A stretch of 43,130 nt of DNA from Clostridia bacterium. GTDB taxonomy: Bacteria; Bacillota; Clostridia; UMGS1883; UMGS1540. The first letter of the stretch is position 1, and the number at the start of each line of letters is the position of its first letter. Made by a program: the position numbers and the translations under genes. The stretch is taken from positions 1-43,130 of the forward strand of contig JAFSAU010000007.1 in NCBI GenBank assembly GCA_017442155.1, in the 5' to 3' direction. Of the stretch, positions 6,471 through 15,307 are shown one piece after another. The notes below the pieces were generated by a model, which was given only the letters and a program-made list of their open reading frames with translations, searched no databases and was not told the origin of the DNA.

Positions 6471-8570
6471 ATGGCGGCGATAAATGATTTAATATCTCAA
6501 ATAGAAAATCCGGAACTTCGGAAAAGAATACAAGCCGAAGTTGACCGAATGAATAAGCAGAAAAGGTTTGGCCTTGTGTTCGAGGAACATCTGCCTGAAT
6601 GTGCGCCTCTTTATGACATTCCCATTAAGAGAGGTGCTCTTGTTGCGCTCAAAACCGGCAAGGTGAGCGAGGTTTACAGAGTATTGAAAATCAAAGGCGA
6701 TGAGGCAGAGTGCAAGAAAAAGGATGCGGATGAGGTTGCAACCTTTAAGGTGAACGAGCTTGTGACCGTGGCAGAGTTTGGTGATGCAATCTATCCCTAT
6801 CTCAAGCCAATGGACAGCGTTTGCAATGCTCCCGATAGCGATCTTTGGCACACTCTTATTGAAGCCGACAACTATCATGCTCTTCAACTTCTTGAATATC
6901 TTTATGCCGGAAAGGTAGATTGCATCTACATCGATCCGCCTTACAATACGGGAGCGCGAGATTGGAAATACAACAACGATTACGTTGATGGTGCGGATAC
7001 ATATCGTCATAGTAAATGGTTGTCGTTTATGCAGAAGCGTCTGAAAATTGCTAAGAAATTACTTAATCCTAAAGACTCTGTTCTAATTATTACAATAGAT
7101 GAAAAGGAGTATTTGCATCTCGGTTGTTTACTTGAGGAAATGTTCCCTGAAGCAAACATACAAATGGTCACCGACATAATTAACGCCAAAGGTGTGGCAA
7201 GGCTTAATCAGTTTTCAAGAGTAGAAGAATATGTGTTCTTTGTCGGTTTTGGGAAATCAGCTCCTGCGCTTACGAGTGATAGTATGTTAGATTTTGAAAT
7301 CACAGGAAATTATAAGCAAAATGTTGGAGATGTAATTCCTTGGTCTCGTATGTTGCGTAGAGGTAGCAATTCGCATCGTGAGCATTCAGAAAATTGTTTT
7401 TATCCGATATTTGTAAACGAGGAAAAGGAGATTATTGATTCAGTAGGTTTTCCACCTGGAAAAGGAAATAGTAGACAAAATATTCAGACTCCCACGGGAT
7501 GTGTTGCAATATGGCCTATGCACGATAATGATGTGGAGGGGTGTTGGCAACTAAGTAGAGCCAAGTTTGTGCAAGCTCTACAAAATGGAACAGCTAAACT
7601 TGGACGCAAAAACAAGTTGGGACAATGGTCTATTAATTATCTTAATCAAGGATTACTTAATGAGATTGCGGACGGAAGCATTGTTATAACAGGAAAAGAC
7701 GAACGTGGTGCTGTTATTCTTGAACGCAAAGCCGACAAATTGTTTTCTGCAAAGTCGGTATGGAATAGAAAATCCCACGATGCAAGTTTATATGGTTCTG
7801 TACTTCTGACATCTATAGTTGGTAAAAAATTTTCATATCCCAAATCTGTATATACAGAATATGATGCAATCAAGTTTTTTACAAAAAACAAACCCAATGC
7901 TTTGATTATTGACTTCTTTGCCGGTTCCGGTACTACGCTTCATGCAGTAAATCTGCTCAACGCAGAGGACGGTGGCAATCGTCGTTGTATTATGGTCACA
8001 AACAATGAGGTGTCTGCTGATGAGGCAAAAGCACTTTTGGATAGCGGCTACCATCCCGGTGATGAAGAATGGGAAAAACTCGGCATTGCCCGTTACGTTA
8101 CGTGGCCGCGTACTGTTTGCAGCATCGAAGGACACGACGTAAAAGGTAATCCCCTAAAAGGCAATTATCTCGGAAGTGATAAGCCGATGGCTGATGGCTT
8201 CAAAGCCAATTCCGCGTTCTTCAAGCTCGGATTTCTTGATAAAACATCGGTTGCTCTTGGCAGACAGTTCAAGGAAATGCTTCCGACTTTGTGGATGAAA
8301 GCGGGTGCAATCGGCAAATGTCCTACTATCAGCGAGGATATTCCCGATATGCTGATCCTTCCCGAAAACAAGTTCGCAGTATTGATTGATGAAATGTCCT
8401 ATATGACATTTGAAAAACACATTGCTGAACATCCCGAGATTGAAACAATCTATATCGTAACAGATTCAGAGCCCGGATATCGTGAAATGATTGCGTCGTT
8501 TGAGGACAAAAATACATATCAGTTATACAGAGATTACCTCGATAATTTCCGTATCAATACAGGGAGGTAA
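6471..8570 (+). CDS. Type III-like DNA adenine methyltransferase (Mod subunit)
   Basis: A 699-residue site-specific DNA N6-adenine methyltransferase. The catalytic DPPYNTG motif is at residues 155-161 and the SAM-binding FAGSGTT motif at about 483-489, so the order is that of the beta class, as in type III Mod. The large region between them (about 190-470) should hold target recognition. The C-terminal 180 or so residues are extra and include hydrophobic strands such as DMLILPENKFAVLID. A GGAG ribosome site precedes the ATG. The helicase-nuclease gene follows after 4 bases, and together they form a complete restriction-modification pair. Methylation protects self DNA and is also required by type III Res complexes. 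The target sequence cannot be read from the protein. Confidence 0.85.
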   Translation: MAAINDLISQIENPELRKRIQAEVDRMNKQKRFGLVFEEHLPECAPLYDIPIKRGALVALKTGKVSEVYRVLKIKGDEAECKKKDADEVATFKVNELVTVAEFGDAIYPYLKPMDSVCNAPDSDLWHTLIEADNYHALQLLEYLYAGKVDCIYIDPPYNTGARDWKYNNDYVDGADTYRHSKWLSFMQKRLKIAKKLLNPKDSVLIITIDEKEYLHLGCLLEEMFPEANIQMVTDIINAKGVARLNQFSRVEEYVFFVGFGKSAPALTSDSMLDFEITGNYKQNVGDVIPWSRMLRRGSNSHREHSENCFYPIFVNEEKEIIDSVGFPPGKGNSRQNIQTPTGCVAIWPMHDNDVEGCWQLSRAKFVQALQNGTAKLGRKNKLGQWSINYLNQGLLNEIADGSIVITGKDERGAVILERKADKLFSAKSVWNRKSHDASLYGSVLLTSIVGKKFSYPKSVYTEYDAIKFFTKNKPNALIIDFFAGSGTTLHAVNLLNAEDGGNRRCIMVTNNEVSADEAKALLDSGYHPGDEEWEKLGIARYVTWPRTVCSIEGHDVKGNPLKGNYLGSDKPMADGFKANSAFFKLGFLDKTSVALGRQFKEMLPTLWMKAGAIGKCPTISEDIPDMLILPENKFAVLIDEMSYMTFEKHIAEHPEIETIYIVTDSEPGYREMIASFEDKNTYQLYRDYLDNFRINTGR

Positions 8571-8574
8571 CCAA

Positions 8575-11406
8575 ATGAAAGTTGAATTATTTTCTTTTCA
8601 AAAAAAGGCTCTTGCGGGACTAAGGATGCAAAGTGCAGAGGCTCTTGGCAGTTTTCGTCGCACGCATTCTCCGCAGGTTGTGTCGTTTACTGCTCCTACG
8701 GGCGCGGGGAAGACAATCATTATGGCTTCATTAATGGAATCCATCTATTTCGGTGATGATATTTATCCCGATCAGCAAAATGCCATCTTTGTTTGGCTTT
8801 CAGATTCTCCACAGCTTAATGAGCAGTCTAAACAAAAAATTGACCTAAAAGCAGATAAAATCCGTCTTGATCAGTGCGTTACCATTACGGAGGAAACTTT
8901 CGACCGTGAAGTGTTAGAGGACGGACATATCTATTTTCTTAACACTCAGAAGCTTGGTAAAAGTTCCAATTTAACTAAGCACAGCGACACAAGACAATAC
9001 ACAATTTGGGAAACACTTGCCAATACAGCACGAGAAAAAAGTGACAGATTGTATCTTATCATTGATGAAGCACACAGAGGAATGCAGGGTCGTGAAGCAA
9101 GTCGTGCTACTACAATTATGCAAAAATTCCTTAAAGGTAGTTCAGAAGATAACCTTGATCCTATGCCGGTTGTTATTGGTATGTCGGCAACATCTGATCG
9201 CTTTAATCGTCTTGTCGAGGGAACTTCTTCTACGATACATAAGGTTGTAGTAACAGCAGATGAAGTTCGTGCTTCAGGACTTTTGAAAGATAGAATCGTT
9301 ATTACATATCCTGAAGAAAGTTCTCTCAATAAAGATATGGCCGTTCTTCAAGCTGCGGCAGATGATTGGAAACAAAAATGGGATCACTGGACGCAGTATT
9401 GCCGTGAGCAACACTATGCTTACGTTAACCCTGTTTTCGTTGTTCAAGTATTGAACGGTACTAGCGATCGCGTCTCCGACACAGATATTGATGATTGCCT
9501 TCGTAAGATTGAGGAAAGAACAGGATTTCATTTCTCTGAGGGAGAGGTCGTTCACACATTTGGTCAAACCTCTACAGCCATTACAGTAAACGGTTTGAAC
9601 GTACGTTACGAGGAGCCCTCTCGCATTGCTGAGGATAGAAACATTAAAGTTGTTTTCTTCAAAGAAAATCTTTCTACGGGATGGGACTGCCCCAGAGCCG
9701 AAACAATGATGTCCTTCCGTCATGCAAAGGACGCAACTTATATTGCACAGTTGCTTGGTCGTATGGTACGTACTCCCATGCAAACAAGAATATTAGTAGA
9801 TGAGGTGCTTAACGATGTGCATCTGTATTTACCTTATTTCGATGCAGATACTGTTCAAAAAGTAGTCGAAGAACTACAAAGTGCCGAAGGCGGCAATATT
9901 CCTACAGATATTGTTGGCGAATCTCTTGATGAAAAAGTATATGAAACGTTAACTATTCGACCAACAAGGCATCGAACCCCAACGAATTATGTTGCTCCGG
10001 GACAGATGACGTTGTTTGACAACACTACCCCCGAGGAAGCGTTGATAACCGTAAGTGATACACCTACAACATCTGTGAGTGTTGACACTGCAACAACACC
10101 TGTAGTATCGTTTACAAATGCTCCTACAACAACTTCATCTCCTACAAGGGTTGATAATACACCTGCGGATGTTGTCAATACAAATCAAGTTACTGATATC
10201 AATGAACAACCTTCCGTTGTAGAGGTTGAAGAATTTACGGATGCTTTTGATCGCGAAGCTGTGATGAAATTTATTAACGATTATGGTTTGTTGACTTACG
10301 ATGTAAGAAGTGTAAGAATCTCAAATTATCTTACGTCGCTCTATAAAATGGCGCGATTACTTGTACAAACCGAGCTTTGCAAAACAGCATCTAAGGAAGT
10401 TGTTGCCGAAATTGTTTGTATGATCCATGACTATACCGAGGAATTAAAGTCGACCGGAAAATATGACGTTCTTGCAGAGATGGTTCAGCAGTTTAAACTC
10501 TCAACACAGATATTTGACGTATTTGGTGAAACAGTTGATAATTATTCGATACATGATTTATTTACAACCACCGATACCGATATTGATCGTCAATTTCGTC
10601 TTGCGGAAACTAAACTTGGAAACGAAGGCGTAGCAAATGAATATGGTCGTCAATATTTTGATGTGAATGAACCGAACGCTTACAAAATCGACGTTATTAT
10701 CTTTGCTGCTGACGATGAATGCATTAAAAACTTGCACAATTATGCAGAAGCAAAATTCCACAGTCTTAACGATACTTATCGTAGATATATTGCACGAATT
10801 GATTCCGATCGTTATCGCAGACAGTACGACAGTATTGTTTCAGACGGCGATGTTGTAAGTAAGCATAACTTTCGTTTGCCTGAAACTATTCAAGTCGCTC
10901 ACGAGGATGGTGGCAAAGAATATAATAATCATTTATTTGTTAACGCCGATACCGGAACAGCAGTTATGAAATTGAATGGATGGGAAGAAGGCGTTATCGC
11001 GGAGGAAGAAAAGAATCCAGATTTTGTTTGTTGGTTACGCAACCCTTCTAGAAAATCATGGTCGCTTTGTATACCTTATGAGATGGATAATGAAACGAAA
11101 CCGGCATTTCCTGACTTTATTATTGTTCGCAAGGATATGGTCTCTGGTTATGTTATTGATATTCTTGAGCCTCATAACCCTGAGTATATTGATAATCTCG
11201 GGAAGGCGAAAGGATTCGCTGAATACGCGCGCCAGAATCCTGGTGTTGGTCGTATACAGCTTATCCGTATGGCCAAAGACATCTCGGGTAAGAACAGATT
11301 TAAAAGACTTGATATGTCCATGAGTGCAGTAAGAGATAAGGTTTCAAGAGCGATCAACAATGACGAGCTTGATCATATCTTTGATACTGATGGATTCTTT
11401 ATGTGA
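8575..11406 (+). CDS. Type III-like restriction helicase-nuclease (Res subunit)
   Basis: A 943-residue superfamily 2 helicase with a C-terminal nuclease region. Walker A TAPTGAGKT is at residues 39-47, the DEAH box at about 164-167, then a GMSAT motif and motif VI QLLGRMVRT. A low-complexity Thr/Ser/Val/Pro linker (about 480-550) separates the helicase from an alpha/beta C-terminal region. Near the end, FPDFIIV followed by VIDILEPH resembles a PD-(D/E)XK centre in which the usual Lys is His. The ATG at 8575 was chosen because GGGAGGTAA lies just before it; an upstream in-frame start at 8491 is inside the mod gene. It should act with Mod to cut unmodified DNA by ATP-driven translocation. Confidence 0.85.
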   Translation: MKVELFSFQKKALAGLRMQSAEALGSFRRTHSPQVVSFTAPTGAGKTIIMASLMESIYFGDDIYPDQQNAIFVWLSDSPQLNEQSKQKIDLKADKIRLDQCVTITEETFDREVLEDGHIYFLNTQKLGKSSNLTKHSDTRQYTIWETLANTAREKSDRLYLIIDEAHRGMQGREASRATTIMQKFLKGSSEDNLDPMPVVIGMSATSDRFNRLVEGTSSTIHKVVVTADEVRASGLLKDRIVITYPEESSLNKDMAVLQAAADDWKQKWDHWTQYCREQHYAYVNPVFVVQVLNGTSDRVSDTDIDDCLRKIEERTGFHFSEGEVVHTFGQTSTAITVNGLNVRYEEPSRIAEDRNIKVVFFKENLSTGWDCPRAETMMSFRHAKDATYIAQLLGRMVRTPMQTRILVDEVLNDVHLYLPYFDADTVQKVVEELQSAEGGNIPTDIVGESLDEKVYETLTIRPTRHRTPTNYVAPGQMTLFDNTTPEEALITVSDTPTTSVSVDTATTPVVSFTNAPTTTSSPTRVDNTPADVVNTNQVTDINEQPSVVEVEEFTDAFDREAVMKFINDYGLLTYDVRSVRISNYLTSLYKMARLLVQTELCKTASKEVVAEIVCMIHDYTEELKSTGKYDVLAEMVQQFKLSTQIFDVFGETVDNYSIHDLFTTTDTDIDRQFRLAETKLGNEGVANEYGRQYFDVNEPNAYKIDVIIFAADDECIKNLHNYAEAKFHSLNDTYRRYIARIDSDRYRRQYDSIVSDGDVVSKHNFRLPETIQVAHEDGGKEYNNHLFVNADTGTAVMKLNGWEEGVIAEEEKNPDFVCWLRNPSRKSWSLCIPYEMDNETKPAFPDFIIVRKDMVSGYVIDILEPHNPEYIDNLGKAKGFAEYARQNPGVGRIQLIRMAKDISGKNRFKRLDMSMSAVRDKVSRAINNDELDHIFDTDGFFM

Positions 11407-11430
11407 TTTTTCTCGTTGGAGGTGAGATAG

Positions 11431-12567
11431 TTGGCGAGAACGAAAAAGGTTGAAATTATAACTGAGGCAAAACCGCATACAATTAAAAAGTTTGAACTGA
11501 TAGAACGCTATGTGGACGAGTGGGCGCGTAAAATTCTTGGGTATAATGGCAAAACAGGTCAAGATGGTTCAAAAGGTGTAATTTTTATAGATTGCATGTG
11601 TAATAGTGGAGAGTATCGTGATATTGACGGAAATTATGTAGAAGGAACAGCTTTGCGTGTTGCAAAAAAACTTAATGAGATTATTTTGAATTATCCTGGT
11701 AAGGAAGCTGTGCTGATTTTTAATGATATATCAAGTGATAGAGTTGAACACTTGCAAAGTTTAATAGATAACGCTGATTTAGAAAACATTGTGGTTTCTT
11801 ATAACTCTGGAGATTGTAATACTTTTTTGAAGGGGTTGGATTTAACAACCTATCAGCAACAATACAACACCTTGTTACTATATGATCCGTATAATGCTTC
11901 GATTGACTGGGAGGCCATAACTCCATTCTTAAATAGATGGGGAGAAGTCATTATTAATCATATGGTTTCTGACACAGCAAGAGGTGCTTCACAAGCAAAA
12001 AAACAGCAAGTAATTGAACGATATGAAGAAACATATCAAAATGACATAGCGTCAATAATTGAAATAGGTAATGATAAGGAACGACTTGAAAATATCATAC
12101 TATCTATAATAAATAGGAAAACAAAGAGAAGCACTGCCAAAAAGTATATTGCCTCCTTTCCGTTTTTTAATCGAACGAATGGTTTAGTATATAATTTAAT
12201 ACATTGTTGCGCAAGTATCGAAGGCATTAAATTGTATAAAAAAGTTGCTTGGAAAACTTTTGGAGATAAGTCGTCAACCAAAAATACACATGGTCCAAGC
12301 ATGCAATTGGTTATTGATTTCGATGGAAGTGGTGTTGCACAGACAACAACTGACGACAGTTGTTATTATATAAAAGATGTTGCTAAATATATTTATGCTA
12401 AGTATAATGAACGGGGTACGGTGTCGCTTGAGGAAATTTATAATGATTTGGATCAACATCCAATTTTCCCAAGTGATGGATATAAGAATGATATTAAAAC
12501 TGAATTGAGAAATACTTATGAAGTCTCTTTTCAAAGAGATGGAAAAGTTATTTTTCCTTTAAAGTGA
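11431..12567 (+). CDS. tcmP: TcmP: three-Cys-motif partner protein
   Basis: A 378-residue protein matching the three-Cys-motif partner family, so named because it is encoded beside Gp37/Gp68-type three-cysteine proteins, as here. The N-terminal half looks like a Rossmann fold: VIFIDCMCNSG at about residues 50-60 and a methyltransferase-like DPYN at 152-155 after a hydrophobic strand (LLLY). The C-terminal part (about 310-378) looks like a winged helix. The TTG start at 11431 follows GGAGG by about 8 bases and is the only good start. Its substrate and activity are unknown. It follows the Res gene by 24 bases, and the three-Cys gene begins 13 bases later. Confidence 0.75.
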   Translation: MARTKKVEIITEAKPHTIKKFELIERYVDEWARKILGYNGKTGQDGSKGVIFIDCMCNSGEYRDIDGNYVEGTALRVAKKLNEIILNYPGKEAVLIFNDISSDRVEHLQSLIDNADLENIVVSYNSGDCNTFLKGLDLTTYQQQYNTLLLYDPYNASIDWEAITPFLNRWGEVIINHMVSDTARGASQAKKQQVIERYEETYQNDIASIIEIGNDKERLENIILSIINRKTKRSTAKKYIASFPFFNRTNGLVYNLIHCCASIEGIKLYKKVAWKTFGDKSSTKNTHGPSMQLVIDFDGSGVAQTTTDDSCYYIKDVAKYIYAKYNERGTVSLEEIYNDLDQHPIFPSDGYKNDIKTELRNTYEVSFQRDGKVIFPLK

Positions 12568-12580
12568 GGTGTATCAAAAA

Positions 12581-13288
12581 ATGGCTACAAAAATTGAATG
12601 GACAGAAGAAACTTGGAATCCTGTTACCGGATGTACCAAGTATTCTGCAGGTTGCGAACACTGCTATGCAGCTACTTTTGCACGTCGCCTAAAGGCAATG
12701 GGGAATAAAAGATATATAAACGGTTTTGATGTAACGGTTCATCGAGATTTATTTACAAAACCACTTGAATGGAAAAAATCGAAGATGATATTTGTCAATT
12801 CTATGTCAGATCTTTTCCATGAAGAAGTTCCTGAAGCGGATATTCTTGCAATTTTTGATATAATGAATAAGGCTACAAACCATACTTTTCAGATTTTAAC
12901 AAAAAGAGCTAAGCGATTAGTGCAATTGTCACCTCAAATTAAATGGACTGATAATATTTGGATGGGAGTTTCTGTTGAAAACAAAGCAACAATATATAGA
13001 TGCGAAGAATTAAAAAAAACAGGAGCGAAGGTAAAATTTGTTTCTGCAGAACCACTGCTTGAATCAATTTCAGAAATCAACTTAAAAGGAATAGATTGGC
13101 TTATTGTTGGAGGAGAATCAGGTCCACAAAGCAGAAAAATGGAAGAAAGTTGGGTTGTTGAGCTAAAGGATTTGGCTTCGCAAAATAATATTCCTTTTTT
13201 CTTCAAGCAATGGGGCGGAACAAATAAGAAGAAAACTGGTAGTTTATTGCAAGGAAAACAATACAAACAGTACCCAAAAACAAAATAA
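12581..13288 (+). CDS. Gp37/Gp68 family (DUF5131) three-Cys protein
   Basis: A 235-residue protein of the phage Gp37/Gp68 family (DUF5131). Near the N-terminus it has Cys18-x6-Cys25-x2-Cys28 within a conserved stretch (ETWNPVTGCTKYS, then GCEHCYA), typical of an Fe-S or radical SAM-like site. Later conserved blocks are FVNSMSDLFHE, QILTKRAKRL, WMGVSVEN, FVSAEPLL and WLIVGGESG; the C-terminus has FFFKQWGG. It pairs with tcmP directly upstream. The ATG at 12581 follows GAGGTG; the frame could open at a GTG at 12569, which overlaps that ribosome site. The chemistry is not established; nucleic acid or nucleotide modification is an inference from the fold and company. Confidence 0.8.
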   Translation: MATKIEWTEETWNPVTGCTKYSAGCEHCYAATFARRLKAMGNKRYINGFDVTVHRDLFTKPLEWKKSKMIFVNSMSDLFHEEVPEADILAIFDIMNKATNHTFQILTKRAKRLVQLSPQIKWTDNIWMGVSVENKATIYRCEELKKTGAKVKFVSAEPLLESISEINLKGIDWLIVGGESGPQSRKMEESWVVELKDLASQNNIPFFFKQWGGTNKKKTGSLLQGKQYKQYPKTK

Positions 13289-13336
13289 ACTATGTGATTT
13301 GTTAAGAATTTATTATTAGTTAATAAGGAGAAAAAC

Positions 13337-13687
13337 GTGATTGAGTTTATTTGTTACCCCAAATGTACTACTTGTCAAAAAGCAAAGAAATGGCTTGATG
13401 ATAACAAGGTAGAATACAACCTTCGTGATATAAAGATAGAAAATCCTAGTATTGATGAGCTGTGTAATTGGCATAAAGTAAGCGGACTTCCTTTGAAGAA
13501 ATTCTTTAACACCTCCGGGCTTTTATATAAGTCTATGGAATTAAAGGACAAGCTTCCTAATATGTCTGAAGAAGAACAATTAAATTTACTTGCAACGAAT
13601 GGGATGCTTGTCAAACGCCCTCTTGTAATTGGGCGGGATTTTGTTTTAGTAGGTTTTAAAGAGGCTGAATGGAAAGAAAGGTTATAA
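13337..13687 (+). CDS. ArsC/Spx-like thioredoxin-fold protein
   Basis: A 116-residue protein of the arsenate reductase/Spx family. It has an N-terminal CTTC motif (residues 10-13, within YPKCTTCQKAKKWL), the family block LRDIKIENPS, and a C-terminal KRPLVIGRDFVLVGF. ArsC members reduce arsenate through a thiol relay, while Spx members regulate RNA polymerase. Without arsenic genes nearby, neither role is clear. The GTG start at 13337 follows AAGGAG. It is 12 bases ahead of kwaA and may be transcribed with the Kiwa genes, which would make a redox or regulatory helper possible but unproven. Confidence 0.75.
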   Translation: MIEFICYPKCTTCQKAKKWLDDNKVEYNLRDIKIENPSIDELCNWHKVSGLPLKKFFNTSGLLYKSMELKDKLPNMSEEEQLNLLATNGMLVKRPLVIGRDFVLVGFKEAEWKERL

Positions 13688-13699
13688 GGAGTGATATCA

Positions 13700-14335
13700 A
13701 TGTGGAGGAAATTCCGTTGGGATATGTTTGTTACATCTTTTATTCCATTATGGTTTTCTATTATTGTTTTCAGTATATGGAAAATAGTAGAAAATTCAAT
13801 TGATGTTTGGGATAAGAAAAGTAAATATATCTACAATGTTGTAAAGAGCATCGAAAAAAGCAAAGTTGAACTTAGCGTTATTTTTGTGGTTATTCTGCTT
13901 GTTTGGACTAGTATCAGTGGTATTAATTCTTTTATAAAGGATCGTAAATCCACTAAGAATAATCCGAAAGGGAAAATATTACGAGCGACTAAAGCCAACA
14001 AACTTTCTTCTGAGTTTTTGCTGGCATATATACTTCCTATGATAGCATTTGACTTTGGAGATATAAAGGATATAGTTTTGTTTATTATATATTTTTCTGT
14101 GTTGGCCTATTTGTGCATAAGAAACAATAATATTTATACAAATATTCTTTTAGAGTTCAAGGGATATAAAATGTATAACTGTGATATTGAATGTTCAGTT
14201 CTTGAACAGAAAAAGATTTACCATGACAGTTTGATAATAAGCGAAGATGATTTAACCCAGATGGAAGAAAACGAGATACCATATTGGGATTTTGATAAAT
14301 ATATTTATATAGCAATAAACGAGGGGGAAAGATAG
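13700..14335 (+). CDS. kwaA: KwaA, membrane subunit of the Kiwa anti-phage system
   Basis: A 211-residue protein with four predicted membrane helices (about 10-29, 57-76, 103-120 and 124-141) and a charged C-terminal cytoplasmic tail. Kiwa is a known two-gene phage defence system in which KwaA forms a membrane complex with KwaB. Identification rests on size, topology, and overlap with a clear kwaB (the kwaB GTG at 14335 shares a base with the kwaA stop). The ATG at 13700 was chosen because AAGGAG ends 8 bases before it. KwaA is weakly conserved, so the sequence alone would not identify it. Confidence 0.75.
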   Translation: MWRKFRWDMFVTSFIPLWFSIIVFSIWKIVENSIDVWDKKSKYIYNVVKSIEKSKVELSVIFVVILLVWTSISGINSFIKDRKSTKNNPKGKILRATKANKLSSEFLLAYILPMIAFDFGDIKDIVLFIIYFSVLAYLCIRNNNIYTNILLEFKGYKMYNCDIECSVLEQKKIYHDSLIISEDDLTQMEENEIPYWDFDKYIYIAINEGER

Positions 14336-15267
14336 TGAGTAAAGCCGTACTAAAGACAATATGCGAATGTGGGAAAGATGGTCAATATTCCTGGAGTTTG
14401 TTTTTCTTCAAAACAGACAAAAGAAATAAGCAGCCTTATAAAGTGTTTAAGGTTCGTTTTAAAAACGCTAAGTATCTTACTACATATGCAACAACTTTAA
14501 TTCAGACCGTTGGTAAGTTTCAAATTGAGCCAATAAGTGATGTCCAGGATTACGATGGTGAGAATTCAAAAGTATCATGTGATAAAATCGAATTGTCTAA
14601 TCAACTAATTAGTGAACAGTGGACATTATTTACTGAAGCTGTCGCGAAGGCTACTGATAGCAAAACTGACGGAAGAATCAATGGTTATATATTGTACGGA
14701 CAACCTTTAAAAGCAGAAAACAAGCCGATTACATTTGTTAAGGTGGCAAATCCAATAACAAAACTTACAAATAAAAAAAGTGTAGTTTTCACGACTACTG
14801 CAAGTGATGAGTTGGAATTAATGTCTGATGATGTTTGTAGACTTTATCTTACAACGGACTTTATTGTTTTTGATGGAATTATGTATACATTTAATCATAC
14901 ATTTGAAACAATCTTTAATCTTGAAAAAACAATGGACAAGGTAAAAAATGATGCTATTGTAGAGATATTAAATACAAATGCTTTTTCTGATCCTGAAGAA
15001 TTTAAATCATTAGCAGGACAATACAAATCATCGCGTACCTTTATTACTCTTAAGGAAGAACGTGTAAACAGAATTAAAGATGAACAAAGCAGGAAGAGCG
15101 TCGCAGAAATGCTAAAACTCCCTCTTGATAATGACGGAGGGTTTAAGATAACAAAACCGGAAGAAGCATCGCTCTTATTGCGATATCTGTGTTTTAAAAT
15201 ATTTCAGGATAACGAAACCATGGATGTGCTCGAAGCAAACACTGTAAATAAATTGAATTTGGCATAA
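14335..15267 (+). CDS. kwaB: KwaB (DUF4868), cytoplasmic subunit of the Kiwa system
   Basis: A 310-residue protein of the DUF4868 family. Recognisable features are a beta-rich N-terminal half (about 1-120), a central block with YLTTDFIVFDGIMYTFNHTFE (split here at about 178-198), and a helical C-terminal part. In Kiwa, KwaB binds KwaA at the membrane and acts on invading phage DNA processes. The GTG start overlaps the kwaA stop codon by one base, so the two are translationally coupled. A bidirectional terminator follows directly, so kwaB ends the defence operon. Confidence 0.85.
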   Translation: MSKAVLKTICECGKDGQYSWSLFFFKTDKRNKQPYKVFKVRFKNAKYLTTYATTLIQTVGKFQIEPISDVQDYDGENSKVSCDKIELSNQLISEQWTLFTEAVAKATDSKTDGRINGYILYGQPLKAENKPITFVKVANPITKLTNKKSVVFTTTASDELELMSDDVCRLYLTTDFIVFDGIMYTFNHTFETIFNLEKTMDKVKNDAIVEILNTNAFSDPEEFKSLAGQYKSSRTFITLKEERVNRIKDEQSRKSVAEMLKLPLDNDGGFKITKPEEASLLLRYLCFKIFQDNETMDVLEANTVNKLNLA

Positions 15268-15304
15268 AGCAAAAACCAGCAGAGAAAATCTGCTGGTTTT
15301 TGCT
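15268..15304. terminator. Bidirectional terminator between kwaB and the HEPN gene
   Basis: Sixteen-base perfect arms (15268-15283 and 15289-15304) surround a five-base loop, with A-rich and T-rich flanks on both strands. It ends the rightward kwaB transcript and the leftward transcript of the convergent HEPN gene. Confidence 0.85.
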
Positions 15305-15307
15305 ATT

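Noticed and set aside
13337..13687. An arsenic resistance gene
   Set aside because: No arsR, arsB or acr3 neighbour is present, and many proteins of this fold have other roles.
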